Assembly: GCF_027497995.1 (NCBI RefSeq)
Contig: NZ_JAODBT010000004.1
Location: 286,166-350,165 of the forward strand
Reading direction: 5' to 3'
DNA length: 64,000 nucleotides
Source: Stenotrophomonas sp. Iso1
Lineage (GTDB): Bacteria; Pseudomonadota; Gammaproteobacteria; Xanthomonadales; Xanthomonadaceae
Every line of letters starts with the position of its first letter. Positions within the stretch are counted from its first letter, which is position 1. Position numbers and translations under genes: made by a program. The notes beneath the pieces are model-generated. The model did not search any database. It was not told the origin of the DNA and saw nothing but the letters and a program-made list of their open reading frames with translations. Below, one piece after another: positions 52,552-60,685 of the stretch.

Positions 52552-53190
52552 TTACTTGCCCAGCACGCCCTTCACGTAGGCCACGATGTCCGCGTCCTGA
52601 GCGTTGTCGAAGAACGCCTTCTGGAAGCGCTCACCACCGACGGCCTGCTTCACCAGCTCCTGATCGATCGACTTCAGGCCTTCAACGAAGTCCTTCGAGG
52701 CGCCCTGCTTCACCTGCGCCAGGATGCCGGCATTGGCCATCTGCGACTCTTTGCGCTCAGCCGGATAACCCTGGCCGCGCTCACCGGCAAACGCCTTCTC
52801 GAAGATGTAACGAATGTTGATTTCCGCACCCCAACCGAAGCCCTTGGCAAACGGAAGCGCCAGCGCATTGCCGCTGTTGACCTGCGCAAACAGGAAGGCA
52901 TCCGTCGGCTCAATGCAGTAGCCGCAGTACACACCCGGCCAAGCGTTGAGCGACATCAGTGCGCCCTGGCCGGTGCCGCAACCGGCAACGACGAAATCCA
53001 CTGCCTTCGCGTTCAACAGCAGTGCCGCGCAGATGCCCAGGTGGATGTAGGTCAGGCGGTGATCGCTGTCACCGTCCATGCCGACGTTGAACACGTCATG
53101 GCCCTGCGTGGCGGCCACGGTGTTGAGCTGTTCCAGCACCACCGGGTTCTTGGCGGCCTGGCTGAACTCCTGCATCAAAGCGATTTTCAT
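52552..53190 (-). CDS. RpiB/LacAB-family sugar-phosphate isomerase, possible 4-deoxy-uronate isomerase
   Basis: A 212-residue RpiB/LacAB-family isomerase. The core has VVAGCGTGQGALMSLNAWPGVYCGY (about residues 67-91, Cys71 at the position of the catalytic Cys of RpiB) and FGWGAEINIRYIFEKAF. RpiB itself is about 150 residues; this longer form has a C-terminal extension. Position next to kduD, with no kduI visible, suggests it isomerises 4-deoxy-5-keto-uronate, as the family member DhuI does for glycosaminoglycan uronates. That function is inference from context. Confidence 0.8.
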   Translation of the reverse strand: MKIALMQEFSQAAKNPVVLEQLNTVAATQGHDVFNVGMDGDSDHRLTYIHLGICAALLLNAKAVDFVVAGCGTGQGALMSLNAWPGVYCGYCIEPTDAFLFAQVNSGNALALPFAKGFGWGAEINIRYIFEKAFAGERGQGYPAERKESQMANAGILAQVKQGASKDFVEGLKSIDQELVKQAVGGERFQKAFFDNAQDADIVAYVKGVLGK

Positions 53191-53244
53191 TGCATGACTC
53201 TCTTGATAGTGAAAAACGGTGTTGGGATGGAAGAGCAGAAGCTG

Positions 53245-53379
53245 CCCTCATCCGCCTTTCGGGTACCTTCTCCCGCGTACGGGAGAAGGGAAATTCATGC
53301 AGCGCGCGAACGCCGCTGCTGCTGCCTTGCTGTGCTCTTGCTTTCCCCCCTCCCGCCGGCGGGAGAGGGGTTGGGGTGA
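53245..53379. repeat. compound inverted pair of intergenic repeat units
   Basis: Two elements face each other: CCCTCATCCG..CCTTCTCCCG-CGTA-CGGGAGAAGG (53245-53289, stem 53266-53275/53280-53289) and CTCCCGCC-GGCGGGAG followed by AGGGGTTGGGGTGAGGG (53350-53379). Ends CCCTCA and TGAGGG are complementary, so the whole block could fold as one long hairpin between kduD and the isomerase gene. Confidence 0.65.
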
Positions 53380-53413
53380 GGGCCGCCCTTGATCTTCAAG
53401 CAGCCCTCAAAAC

Positions 53414-54169
53414 TCAACGCGCCAACCAACCGCCATCCACCGGGATGATCGCGCCGTTGACGTAATCCGACGCGCTTGACGCCAAAAACACCGCCGTGCC
53501 GCCCAAGTCTTCCGGCTTGCCCCAACGACCGGCCGGGATGCGATCCAGGATGGCCTTGTTGCGGTCTTCGTCGGCGCGCAGCTGCGCGGTGTTGTCGGTG
53601 GCCATGTAGCCCGGGGCGATGGCATTGATGGTCACGCCCTTGCCGGCCCACTCGTTGGCCAACAGACGGGTGATGCCGGCAATGCCGCTCTTGGAGGCGG
53701 TGTACGACGGCACCCGCACGCCGCCCTGGAAGGACAGCATCGAGGCGATATTGATGATCTTGCCGCTGCCCTGGGCAATGAAGTGCCTGCCCACTGCCTG
53801 GCTCATGAAGAACGCGGACTTGATGTTGACGTTCATCACGTCGTCCCAATCCTTCTCGCTGAAATCCACTGCGTCGGCACGACGGATCAAACCCGCGTTG
53901 TTGACCAGGATATCCACACGGCCCAGCCCGGCGATGGTTTCCGCCACCACGCGCTCGACCGGCTCGATGCTGATCAGGTTGGCCTCGATGTTGAGGAAGC
54001 GGCGGCCCAGCGCACGCACCTTCTCGGCGGTTTCATCGGCCGGGACGATGCCGGCACCGGCAATGTCGGCGCCCGCGGCGGCCAGCGCCAGCGCAATGCC
54101 CTGGCCCAGGCCGGTATTGGCACCGGTTACCAGTGCGACCTTGCCTTCGAGACTGAATGGATTCGTCAT
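53414..54169 (-). CDS. kduD: 2-dehydro-3-deoxy-D-gluconate 5-dehydrogenase (KduD)
   Basis: A 251-residue short-chain dehydrogenase. The ATG at 54169 has GGAGAGGAA upstream and starts MTNPFSLEGKVALVTGANTG. Motifs: TGANTGLGQG (dinucleotide site, about 14-23), NNAG, catalytic YTASK, and PVDGGWLAR at the C-terminus as in KduD. It reduces 2,5-diketo-3-deoxygluconate to KDG during uronate breakdown. It is first in the minus-strand unit kduD-isomerase-SGNH, and a candidate LacI operator lies 155 bp upstream. Confidence 0.92.
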   Translation of the reverse strand: MTNPFSLEGKVALVTGANTGLGQGIALALAAAGADIAGAGIVPADETAEKVRALGRRFLNIEANLISIEPVERVVAETIAGLGRVDILVNNAGLIRRADAVDFSEKDWDDVMNVNIKSAFFMSQAVGRHFIAQGSGKIINIASMLSFQGGVRVPSYTASKSGIAGITRLLANEWAGKGVTINAIAPGYMATDNTAQLRADEDRNKAILDRIPAGRWGKPEDLGGTAVFLASSASDYVNGAIIPVDGGWLAR

Positions 54170-54324
54170 GGTGTTCCTCTCCCTGAGCGGTGGTTCGTGG
54201 TTTGCAACCGGCAACATGGCCGGAAGGGTTGCGGCGCCTGCCTTTCAGCAGCTGCCGCAGGCGTATCCGGGTTGCCCGGGAGCGTGGCTCCAGGGCGGGT
54301 TCGGGATGATTCTAGCCAATAAGG

Positions 54325-54337
54325 AAACCGGTGTCAT
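54325..54337. promoter_or_regulatory. candidate LacI-family operator upstream of kduD
   Basis: AAACCGGTGTCAT, within GGAAACCGGTGTCAT, lies between kduD and the LacI gene. The same 13 bases recur at 59460-59472. The core ACCGGT is palindromic, and LacI regulators usually bind such centres with a central CG. Confidence 0.62.
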
Positions 54338-54387
54338 TTTGCGCCGCAAAAAGAACCGTTTCCGTTATGGAACAACCGTTTGGGGGC

Positions 54388-55473
54388 TCAGTCCTGCGGC
54401 GGCTGGCAGGAATCGCGCACGATCAGGTGCGGGCGAACGCTGGCCATCGGCATGGCGTTCTTGCCTTCGGGCTGGATCAGCATGGCCGCAGCGGTACGCC
54501 CGGTGTCCCGGGTATTGCGCCGCACCGAGGTCAGCGACGGCCACAGACGCGAGGCCAGTGGGCTGTCGTCGTAGCCCACGATCGACAGTTCGCGGGGGAT
54601 GCTGATGCCCGCACGCATGGCCACCTTGTAGACGCCGGCGGCCATTTCGTCGTTACCGGTGAAGATGGCGGTGGGCCGTTGCTTGCCCAGCAGCAGCTTC
54701 TCGGCAGCGGCCACACCCGATTCAAAGGTGTAACCGGCTTCGATGATCCGCCCCGGTGGCAGCTCGATACCGCGGTTATGCAGCGCCTCGATGAAACCGG
54801 CGGTGCGTTCGTGCGCCGAGCGGTAAGCCGATGGGCCAGTGATCAGCGCGATGTCGCGATGGCCCAGCGACAGCAGGTAATCCGCCGCTTCCGCAGCACC
54901 ATCACGGTCGTGGGTGATCACCATCTGCGAGGTGTCGTCCAGCGGCAGTGCGGCAATACGGGTGAAGCGGCAGCCAATTTCTTCCAGCATGTCGGCCAGC
55001 GCCTGGTCTTCAGACGCACGCGGCACCAGGATCACGCCATGCAGCTTCTGCTGCTGCACAAAGCGCTTCACCCCTTCGATATAGCCGGGGCTGCGTGTAT
55101 CGCAGGGGTGCACCACCAGTTCGAAACTGGAGCCTCGCAATGCGTCCAGCGCACCGTTCTGCATGTCCACCACGTACTGCGCGGTGGGGTTGTCGTAGAC
55201 CATGCCGATCAGGAACGAGCGCCGGAATGCCAGGCCACGGGCCAGCGGGTCGGGCGTATAGCCCACCTCGCGCATCAACGTCTCGACTTTCTCGCGGGTG
55301 TCTTTGCGCACCAGCGGCGAGTTGTTGATGATCCGCGACACCGTCTTCTTGGAGACACCCGACAGCCGCGCGATGTCGTTGATCGTGGCGGGCTTGCCCA
55401 GTGACTGCAGCGAGGCGATGGAGTCGGCATTCTTGCGCAAGGGCATATCCTTGAAACCGTTCAATACATTCAT
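54388..55473 (-). CDS. LacI-family transcriptional regulator
   Basis: A 361-residue LacI regulator. The DNA-binding part is ATINDIARLSGVSKKTVSRIINN (about residues 29-51), then the periplasmic-binding fold with MVYDNPTAQYV, VPRASEDQ, TGPSAYRSAHERTAGF and FTGNDEMAAGVYKVA. An extra ~28 residues precede the HTH. It sits between the kduD unit and the TRAP genes, so it probably senses a uronate or KDG-like compound. The start at 55473 is the longest plausible. Confidence 0.92.
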   Translation of the reverse strand: MNVLNGFKDMPLRKNADSIASLQSLGKPATINDIARLSGVSKKTVSRIINNSPLVRKDTREKVETLMREVGYTPDPLARGLAFRRSFLIGMVYDNPTAQYVVDMQNGALDALRGSSFELVVHPCDTRSPGYIEGVKRFVQQQKLHGVILVPRASEDQALADMLEEIGCRFTRIAALPLDDTSQMVITHDRDGAAEAADYLLSLGHRDIALITGPSAYRSAHERTAGFIEALHNRGIELPPGRIIEAGYTFESGVAAAEKLLLGKQRPTAIFTGNDEMAAGVYKVAMRAGISIPRELSIVGYDDSPLASRLWPSLTSVRRNTRDTGRTAAAMLIQPEGKNAMPMASVRPHLIVRDSCQPPQD

Positions 55474-55690
55474 TCTATCGGGCCGCGCTCAACAAGGAGC
55501 GCGATAACGGAACCGGGGGAGCGCACCGTGCCGTCGTCGACCGATCAGTGCGTCGATTCCTGGTACGGAAGTTCCCCGGCTCATTGGGATGGTAGCGGGT
55601 CATTGCATCTGAACGGGGATACTTCCCCCCGGGTAGTAAACCGGGGCGGCTTCCCCACGGCCGCAGGCCGGGTCCGCCGCCCCCTTTGCA

Positions 55691-56974
55691 TCAGCTGCGC
55701 AGCAATGCCGGAAGCCACAGCGACATAGCCGGGAAGAACGTCACCACCATCAGCACGCCCAGCCCGGCCAACCAGAATGGCCAGATACTCTTCATGCTTT
55801 CGCCCACGGTGATCTTGCCAATGGCCGTGCCGATGAACAGCACTGAGCCCACCGGCGGCGTCACCAGGCCCAGGCCACCGGTCAATACCAGCACCAAGCC
55901 GAAGTGAATCGGGTCGATGCCGTACGCCTTGGCCACCGGCAGGAAGATAGGTGTGCAGATCAGGATCATCGGCGCCAGATCCATGAAGGTGCCCAGCAAC
56001 AGCAGCATCACCACGATCATCAGCAGCACCATGTACTTGCTGTGCGCGAACGACTGCAGGAAATCCACCGCTGCGGCCGGAACCTGCAGGTATGCCAGCA
56101 ACCAGCCAAACACCGCTGCCGTGGCAATCACGAACAGAATCACACCGGTGCTGCGCGCGGCATGCACCACGGTTGCCATGAATTCCTTCACGCGCAGCTG
56201 CCGGTACAGCACCGTGGTCACCAGCAACGCGTAGACCACAGCGATTGCCGCCGACTCCACCGCCGTGAAGATGCCCGCGCGGATGCCGAAGAAGATCAAA
56301 CCCACCAATCCCAGGCCAGGCAGCGCCGCGACCAGACGCAACATCACCGCGCGCATACCGGGGAACGCTTCCACGCCATACCCACGACGGCGGGCAACCA
56401 CGTAGCCGGTGACCATCAACACCACGGTCATCAGCAGTGCCGGCACGATGCCTGCGGCGAAGAGATCCGCGATGGACAAGCCACCACCGGCTGCCGCCGA
56501 AAACAGAATGAGGTTGTGCGACGGCGGCACCAGCAGCGCCACCAAGGCCGCGGTGATGCTGACGTTGACTGCGAAATCGCGGTCGTAGCCACGCTTGATC
56601 ATCTGCGGAATCATCGTGCCGCCAACTGCCGACACGTCGGCGATGGCCGAGCCGGAGACGCCGCCAAAGAACAGTGACGACAGAATCGATACCTGGCCCA
56701 ACCCACCGCGCATGCGCCCGACCAGCGACGACGCCAGCGAAATCAGACGCTCGGAGATGCCACCGCGCATCATGATTTCACCCGCAAAGATGAAAAGCGG
56801 AATGGCGATCAACGATGCCGAACCAGTACCGGCGGAAATCTGCTGCACCAGCACGATGCTCGGCAGATCCAGATACAACAGCGTGGCCAAGGATGCGGCG
56901 GCCAACGCATAAGCCACCGGCACGCCGATCAGCAACAGCACACCGAACATGGCGAAAAGAATTGCGATACCCAT
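55691..56974 (-). CDS. TRAP transporter large permease (DctM-type)
   Basis: A 427-residue inner-membrane protein with about 12 helices. Family features include GVPVAYALAAASLATLLY, LFIFAGEIMMRGGISERLISLA, GGVSGSAIADVSAVGGTMIPQMIKRGYDRDFAVNVS and TPPVGSVLFIGTAIGKI near the C-terminus. It forms the translocation channel of a sodium-driven TRAP importer with the small permease (3 bp upstream) and the binding protein. Confidence 0.94.
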   Translation of the reverse strand: MGIAILFAMFGVLLLIGVPVAYALAAASLATLLYLDLPSIVLVQQISAGTGSASLIAIPLFIFAGEIMMRGGISERLISLASSLVGRMRGGLGQVSILSSLFFGGVSGSAIADVSAVGGTMIPQMIKRGYDRDFAVNVSITAALVALLVPPSHNLILFSAAAGGGLSIADLFAAGIVPALLMTVVLMVTGYVVARRRGYGVEAFPGMRAVMLRLVAALPGLGLVGLIFFGIRAGIFTAVESAAIAVVYALLVTTVLYRQLRVKEFMATVVHAARSTGVILFVIATAAVFGWLLAYLQVPAAAVDFLQSFAHSKYMVLLMIVVMLLLLGTFMDLAPMILICTPIFLPVAKAYGIDPIHFGLVLVLTGGLGLVTPPVGSVLFIGTAIGKITVGESMKSIWPFWLAGLGVLMVVTFFPAMSLWLPALLRS

Positions 56975-56977
56975 GGC

Positions 56978-57514
56978 TCAACGGTCTCCTTCAGCGTCGG
57001 TGTCGGCGCTGCCTGCAGCGGCCTGTAATGACTGCACCATCCGGTTCACTGCGAACACCGTCATCAGTGCGCCACCCACACTCAGCGGCAGATAATTCAC
57101 GCTCTGTGGCAGGCTCGCGCCTGCGGCCTTGATGTGCAGGCCATCCATCCACAGCACCCAGCCCCACCAGGCGATGAAGCCGCCAATGGTCGCAATGATC
57201 AACGGCACCAGCGCATCGATCGCACGTTTAATCGCAGGGTTGATGTGCTCGGCCAGCAGAAAGAAGCCGAAGTGGCGATTGGTGTACACACCGGCCGCCG
57301 CACCCATGCTCATCGCCGTGCTCAACAGCAGCAGCGTCACCGGTTCGGTCCAGCTGGGCGAATCATTGATCACGTAGCGAGCGAAAACCTGCCAGCCCTG
57401 CACCACCACCAGCCCCAACAGGGCCAGCACGGCAATGTAGATGACGACATCGGCCAGCTTTTCCAGCACACGCTGCACACCCGTTGGCGCGGTATTTGTA
57501 GTTGTTTCAGACAT
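56978..57514 (-). CDS. TRAP transporter small permease (DctQ-type)
   Basis: A 178-residue protein with four helices; the start at 57514 gives MSETTTNTAPTG with GAGGGG upstream. The conserved QVFARYVINDSPSWTEPV (about 42-59) is the DctQ motif. It partners the large permease downstream. The gap from the binding-protein gene is 13 bp. Confidence 0.92.
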   Translation of the reverse strand: MSETTTNTAPTGVQRVLEKLADVVIYIAVLALLGLVVVQGWQVFARYVINDSPSWTEPVTLLLLSTAMSMGAAAGVYTNRHFGFFLLAEHINPAIKRAIDALVPLIIATIGGFIAWWGWVLWMDGLHIKAAGASLPQSVNYLPLSVGGALMTVFAVNRMVQSLQAAAGSADTDAEGDR

Positions 57515-57527
57515 CGATGCGGGCCCC

Positions 57528-58532
57528 TCAGGCGAAGTCGCGGATGCGACGGTGGAGCGCGGCGATATCGGCCTGCTGCAGGTACTCGCGCAGCAACGGC
57601 GCTGCCGCCTCGTGGAAGGCAGGCAGGTCCACCGCATTGAATTTCACGCCGGCCGCCAGCACCGCTTCGCGCGCCTTGTTTTCCGAGGCATCCCATTCGA
57701 TGCGCATCACCTGCACCGATTGCCGTGCCAGATCCAGCAACAGGCGGCGGTCCGCAGGCGTCAGCGCATCGAAGCTGCGGCGCGACATCAACAGGATGTC
57801 GGGTGCATACGAATGCTGGCTTTCCGACCAGTAGTGCGCGGCCTCGAAATGACGGCTGGAGTGGAAACTGCGCATATTGTTTTCAGCGCCGTCGATCATG
57901 TGCGTCTCCATGCCGGAGAACGTATCGCCCAGCGACATCGGTGTCGGGTTGGCACCGAACATGCGCATCAGCTGCAGGAAAATGTCCGAGCTGGCCACAC
58001 GCAACTTCAGCCCATGCAGGTCTTTGGGCTCCACAATCGGATGCTTGGTGTTGTAGAAGCTGCGTGCGCCCGAGTCGTAGATCGCAAGACCCACCAGATC
58101 GCGGCTCTCGAAACCCTGTAGCACCGTTTCAGCGATGCCGCTATCCAGAGCACGGCGCATATGCGCTACCGAGTCGAACACGTACGGCAGGCACAGCGCA
58201 CGGGTCAGCGGAAACGCGTTGTTCAACGCGCCGGAATACACGCGGGTGATATCGATGGCGCCAAAGCGCGCCATGTCGATGGCCTCGGATTCGCGCCCCA
58301 ACTGGCCGGAGTGGTACTGGCTCAAGCGCAGGCGTCCGCCCGTGCGTTGTTCCAGTTGTTGGCCAATCCATTTCACAGCGGTGACCGTCGGGTAGTCGGC
58401 CACGTGTACATCGCTTGCGGTCAGCAACTGGCCGCCGCCAGCCGCACCTTTGCCACCTGCAGAGCAGGCAGCCAGCATCGGCGCGGCCAGCGCACCCAGG
58501 CTGGTAGTGAGAAAACCTCGTCGAGTAACCAT
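57528..58532 (-). CDS. TRAP transporter substrate-binding protein (DctP-type)
   Basis: A 334-residue periplasmic binding protein. The N-terminus MVTRRGFLTTSLGALAAPMLAAC has both a twin-arginine motif and a lipobox (Cys23), so it may be exported by Tat and lipidated. DctP features: GRLRLSQYHSGQLG, GLKLRVASSDIFLQLMRMFGANPTPMS with the ligand-binding Arg, and DGAENNMRSF. TRAP systems of this type import acidic sugars such as uronates; with kduD nearby, a galacturonate-type substrate is likely. Confidence 0.9.
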   Translation of the reverse strand: MVTRRGFLTTSLGALAAPMLAACSAGGKGAAGGGQLLTASDVHVADYPTVTAVKWIGQQLEQRTGGRLRLSQYHSGQLGRESEAIDMARFGAIDITRVYSGALNNAFPLTRALCLPYVFDSVAHMRRALDSGIAETVLQGFESRDLVGLAIYDSGARSFYNTKHPIVEPKDLHGLKLRVASSDIFLQLMRMFGANPTPMSLGDTFSGMETHMIDGAENNMRSFHSSRHFEAAHYWSESQHSYAPDILLMSRRSFDALTPADRRLLLDLARQSVQVMRIEWDASENKAREAVLAAGVKFNAVDLPAFHEAAAPLLREYLQQADIAALHRRIRDFA

Positions 58533-58568
58533 TGCGCCCTCCCGCGCGTGATGGATGTTGCCGCAGCG

Positions 58569-59396
58569 TTAGCCGGCGGCCACGGCCCTGCAGGAAATTT
58601 CGCCGCAACCGGCAAAGCGGATCAATGCCTGCTGGCCCACCGTGATGTCATGGATGCCGGTGGCATTGCCGGTGGCAATCAGATCACCCTTCTTCAACGG
58701 CCGGCCACGCTTGGCCGAACGCGACAACGCGAAGGCATAGGCCGCGCGCAGGCCACCCGGCAGATGCGTGGCACCGCCGGTGCCGACCACTTCACCATCA
58801 ATCTCAGTCTGCGCACGCAGATCCGGCTCATCGCGCTGCGTCCAATCCGGAATCTCCGCGCTCAGCACCAAGCCGTTGTTGTTGCCGAAGTCGGAAACCA
58901 CCACGCGTGGACCAAGGATATTGATCGTCGCCAGCGGACTGCTGGCCACTTCCACGCCAAGGAACAGGCGGGCAGGCAGCGCTTCGGCTTCTTCCGGGGT
59001 CCAGTCGAGCTTGTCGGCCGGTGCATCGGCTTCCAGCTGCAGCACATATTCCGCTTCCACCGCCGCAAAGCCGCCAGCGGCCGAAAACACCGGAATATCC
59101 ACAATGGCACCGGTAGCATTCCAGAGATTGCGCTTGAAAATCGGGCCGAGCAGGCGCTCATCGCCGGAGGCATCACGCCGCTCGGCAGCGATATAGCCCA
59201 CCTTCCAGCCGACCACTTCATCGCCCCAGCGAGCGATGGCCAGGTCCTGTACGCGGTAGGCGGTTACAAGATCGTCGGGGATCGTGCCGGGAAAATCTGG
59301 AAGCGAACGCCCTTGGCGGCGGGCTTCCACAAAACGGCGGGCAATGTCGTCCAGTCCGGTATCCGTCGGGGGCTGGCTGCCTAGGTCGTTGCTCAA
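58569..59396 (-). CDS. FAH-family hydratase/hydrolase (2-keto-4-pentenoate-hydratase-like)
   Basis: About 275 residues. The start is probably the TTG at 59396, because AGGAGAG lies just before it; TTG/GTG codons further upstream lack a site. The C-terminal domain has the metal-binding Glu pattern GGFAAVEAEYVLQLEADAP and GKKGDLIATGNATGIHDI-like elements of 2-oxopent-4-enoate hydratases and fumarylacetoacetase. It is the first gene of the operon with dctPQM and probably acts on the imported acid or a pathway intermediate. The exact reaction is unknown. Confidence 0.82.
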   Translation of the reverse strand: MSNDLGSQPPTDTGLDDIARRFVEARRQGRSLPDFPGTIPDDLVTAYRVQDLAIARWGDEVVGWKVGYIAAERRDASGDERLLGPIFKRNLWNATGAIVDIPVFSAAGGFAAVEAEYVLQLEADAPADKLDWTPEEAEALPARLFLGVEVASSPLATINILGPRVVVSDFGNNNGLVLSAEIPDWTQRDEPDLRAQTEIDGEVVGTGGATHLPGGLRAAYAFALSRSAKRGRPLKKGDLIATGNATGIHDITVGQQALIRFAGCGEISCRAVAAG

Positions 59397-59459
59397 GTGA
59401 CTCTCCTGGTGTCTTTGTTGCACTGCCAATCGACAGTACCGTGGCTGGCTGTATAAGGT

Positions 59460-59472
59460 AAACCGGTGTCAT
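59460..59472. promoter_or_regulatory. candidate LacI-family operator in the hydratase/esterase divergent promoter
   Basis: AAACCGGTGTCAT lies 64 bp before the hydratase start (minus strand) and 56 bp before the esterase start (plus strand), matching the kduD-upstream site exactly for 13 bases. Position suits control of both divergent units by one regulator. Confidence 0.65.
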
Positions 59473-59527
59473 CTGACAATGTGCAGTGCACCAGAAGCCT
59501 TGCAATCTCTTCGAGCTGATATCCCGC

Positions 59528-60535
59528 ATGCGCCGCCAAAGATTCCCGAAATCATTGTGCTGTCTACTTATCACGCTGGTTTACGGCGGCTTTTCATCCC
59601 CCGCGCTAGCCACACAGGATGGCGAGCCTGGGCCCGATTCGGCGGACCGCATCGCGCTGTGGCCGCAAGGATTGGCACCGGGGGACAAACCGCTCGCGCA
59701 GCCGCAGCACATCACCGAACGTAGCCACGATCCGATGCTGCCGGACCGCTTCATTGACCATGTCAGCACGCCGTATCTGGTCGTGTATCGGCCAGCCCGG
59801 CCCAACGGCAACGCGCTGCTGGTAATCCCCGGCGGCGGTTATCAGCGGGTGGTACTCGACAAGGAAGGCACGGCACTGGTGCCCTCCCTCGTCAACGAGG
59901 GAGGTATTACCTTGTTCGTGTTGCGCTATCGCCTCCCCGGCGAAGGCCGCGCCGATCGCGAAGCATCGCTGGCCGACGCACAGCGCGCCGTGCGATTGAT
60001 TCGTCACCGGGCTGGTGAATGGAACGTGGACCGGCAACGCATCGGCGTCATGGGTTTCTCCGCCGGCGGGCATCTCGCCGCTCGCCTCGGCACCGGCTTC
60101 GATCAGACCGTCTATCCGGCCAGCGACGCCATCGACGTCGAATCCGCTCGACCCAATTTCCAACTGCTGATCTACCCCGTCATCGACATGATCGGCAGTG
60201 ACACCCACATCGGGTCACGCGAACGTCTGCTCGGCGTGGATCCCTCGCCCGAGCTGCTGCACCGCTATGCCCTGCAGACACAGGTCCGGCCGGACACGCC
60301 GCCAACCTTCCTCCTGCACGCTGCCGACGATGAGGCGGTACCCGTCGGCAACAGTCTGCTGCTCTACCAATCCTTACTAAAGGCCGGCATCTCCAGCGAA
60401 ATGCATCTATTTCCGCATGGTGGCCACGGCTTCGGCATACGCGGCACCGCCGGCCTCACTACCGCCGTTTGGCCATCTTTGGCGCTGGATTGGATCGCTT
60501 CACAGCAAACGGCACCGCCAGGCGCAGCGCGTTGA
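59528..60535 (+). CDS. secreted alpha/beta hydrolase (esterase, acetylxylan-esterase-like)
   Basis: A 335-residue alpha/beta hydrolase with signal peptide ending at ALA (start at 59528). The oxyanion region is VIPGGGYQRV (about 99-108), the nucleophile Ser178 in GFSAGGH, the Asp in HAADDEAVP and the His in HGGHGFG. The family includes acetylxylan and pectin acetylesterases. Its place in the LacI-controlled region suggests removal of acetyl groups from plant polysaccharide. The carboxylesterase follows after 150 bp. Confidence 0.87.
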   Translation: MRRQRFPKSLCCLLITLVYGGFSSPALATQDGEPGPDSADRIALWPQGLAPGDKPLAQPQHITERSHDPMLPDRFIDHVSTPYLVVYRPARPNGNALLVIPGGGYQRVVLDKEGTALVPSLVNEGGITLFVLRYRLPGEGRADREASLADAQRAVRLIRHRAGEWNVDRQRIGVMGFSAGGHLAARLGTGFDQTVYPASDAIDVESARPNFQLLIYPVIDMIGSDTHIGSRERLLGVDPSPELLHRYALQTQVRPDTPPTFLLHAADDEAVPVGNSLLLYQSLLKAGISSEMHLFPHGGHGFGIRGTAGLTTAVWPSLALDWIASQQTAPPGAAR

Positions 60536-60685
60536 GACCCCGCTTCACATCACATGGGCCGGGGCCGGAACCGACGTCATCCGTACGACCGAGACCGGCC
60601 CGAAGCCCGCGTCGCCGCAAGCACCACTGAAAACTCCATCGTTCAAGACCTGCTGCAACCCATCAACAACCCATCAAGACCCAAC

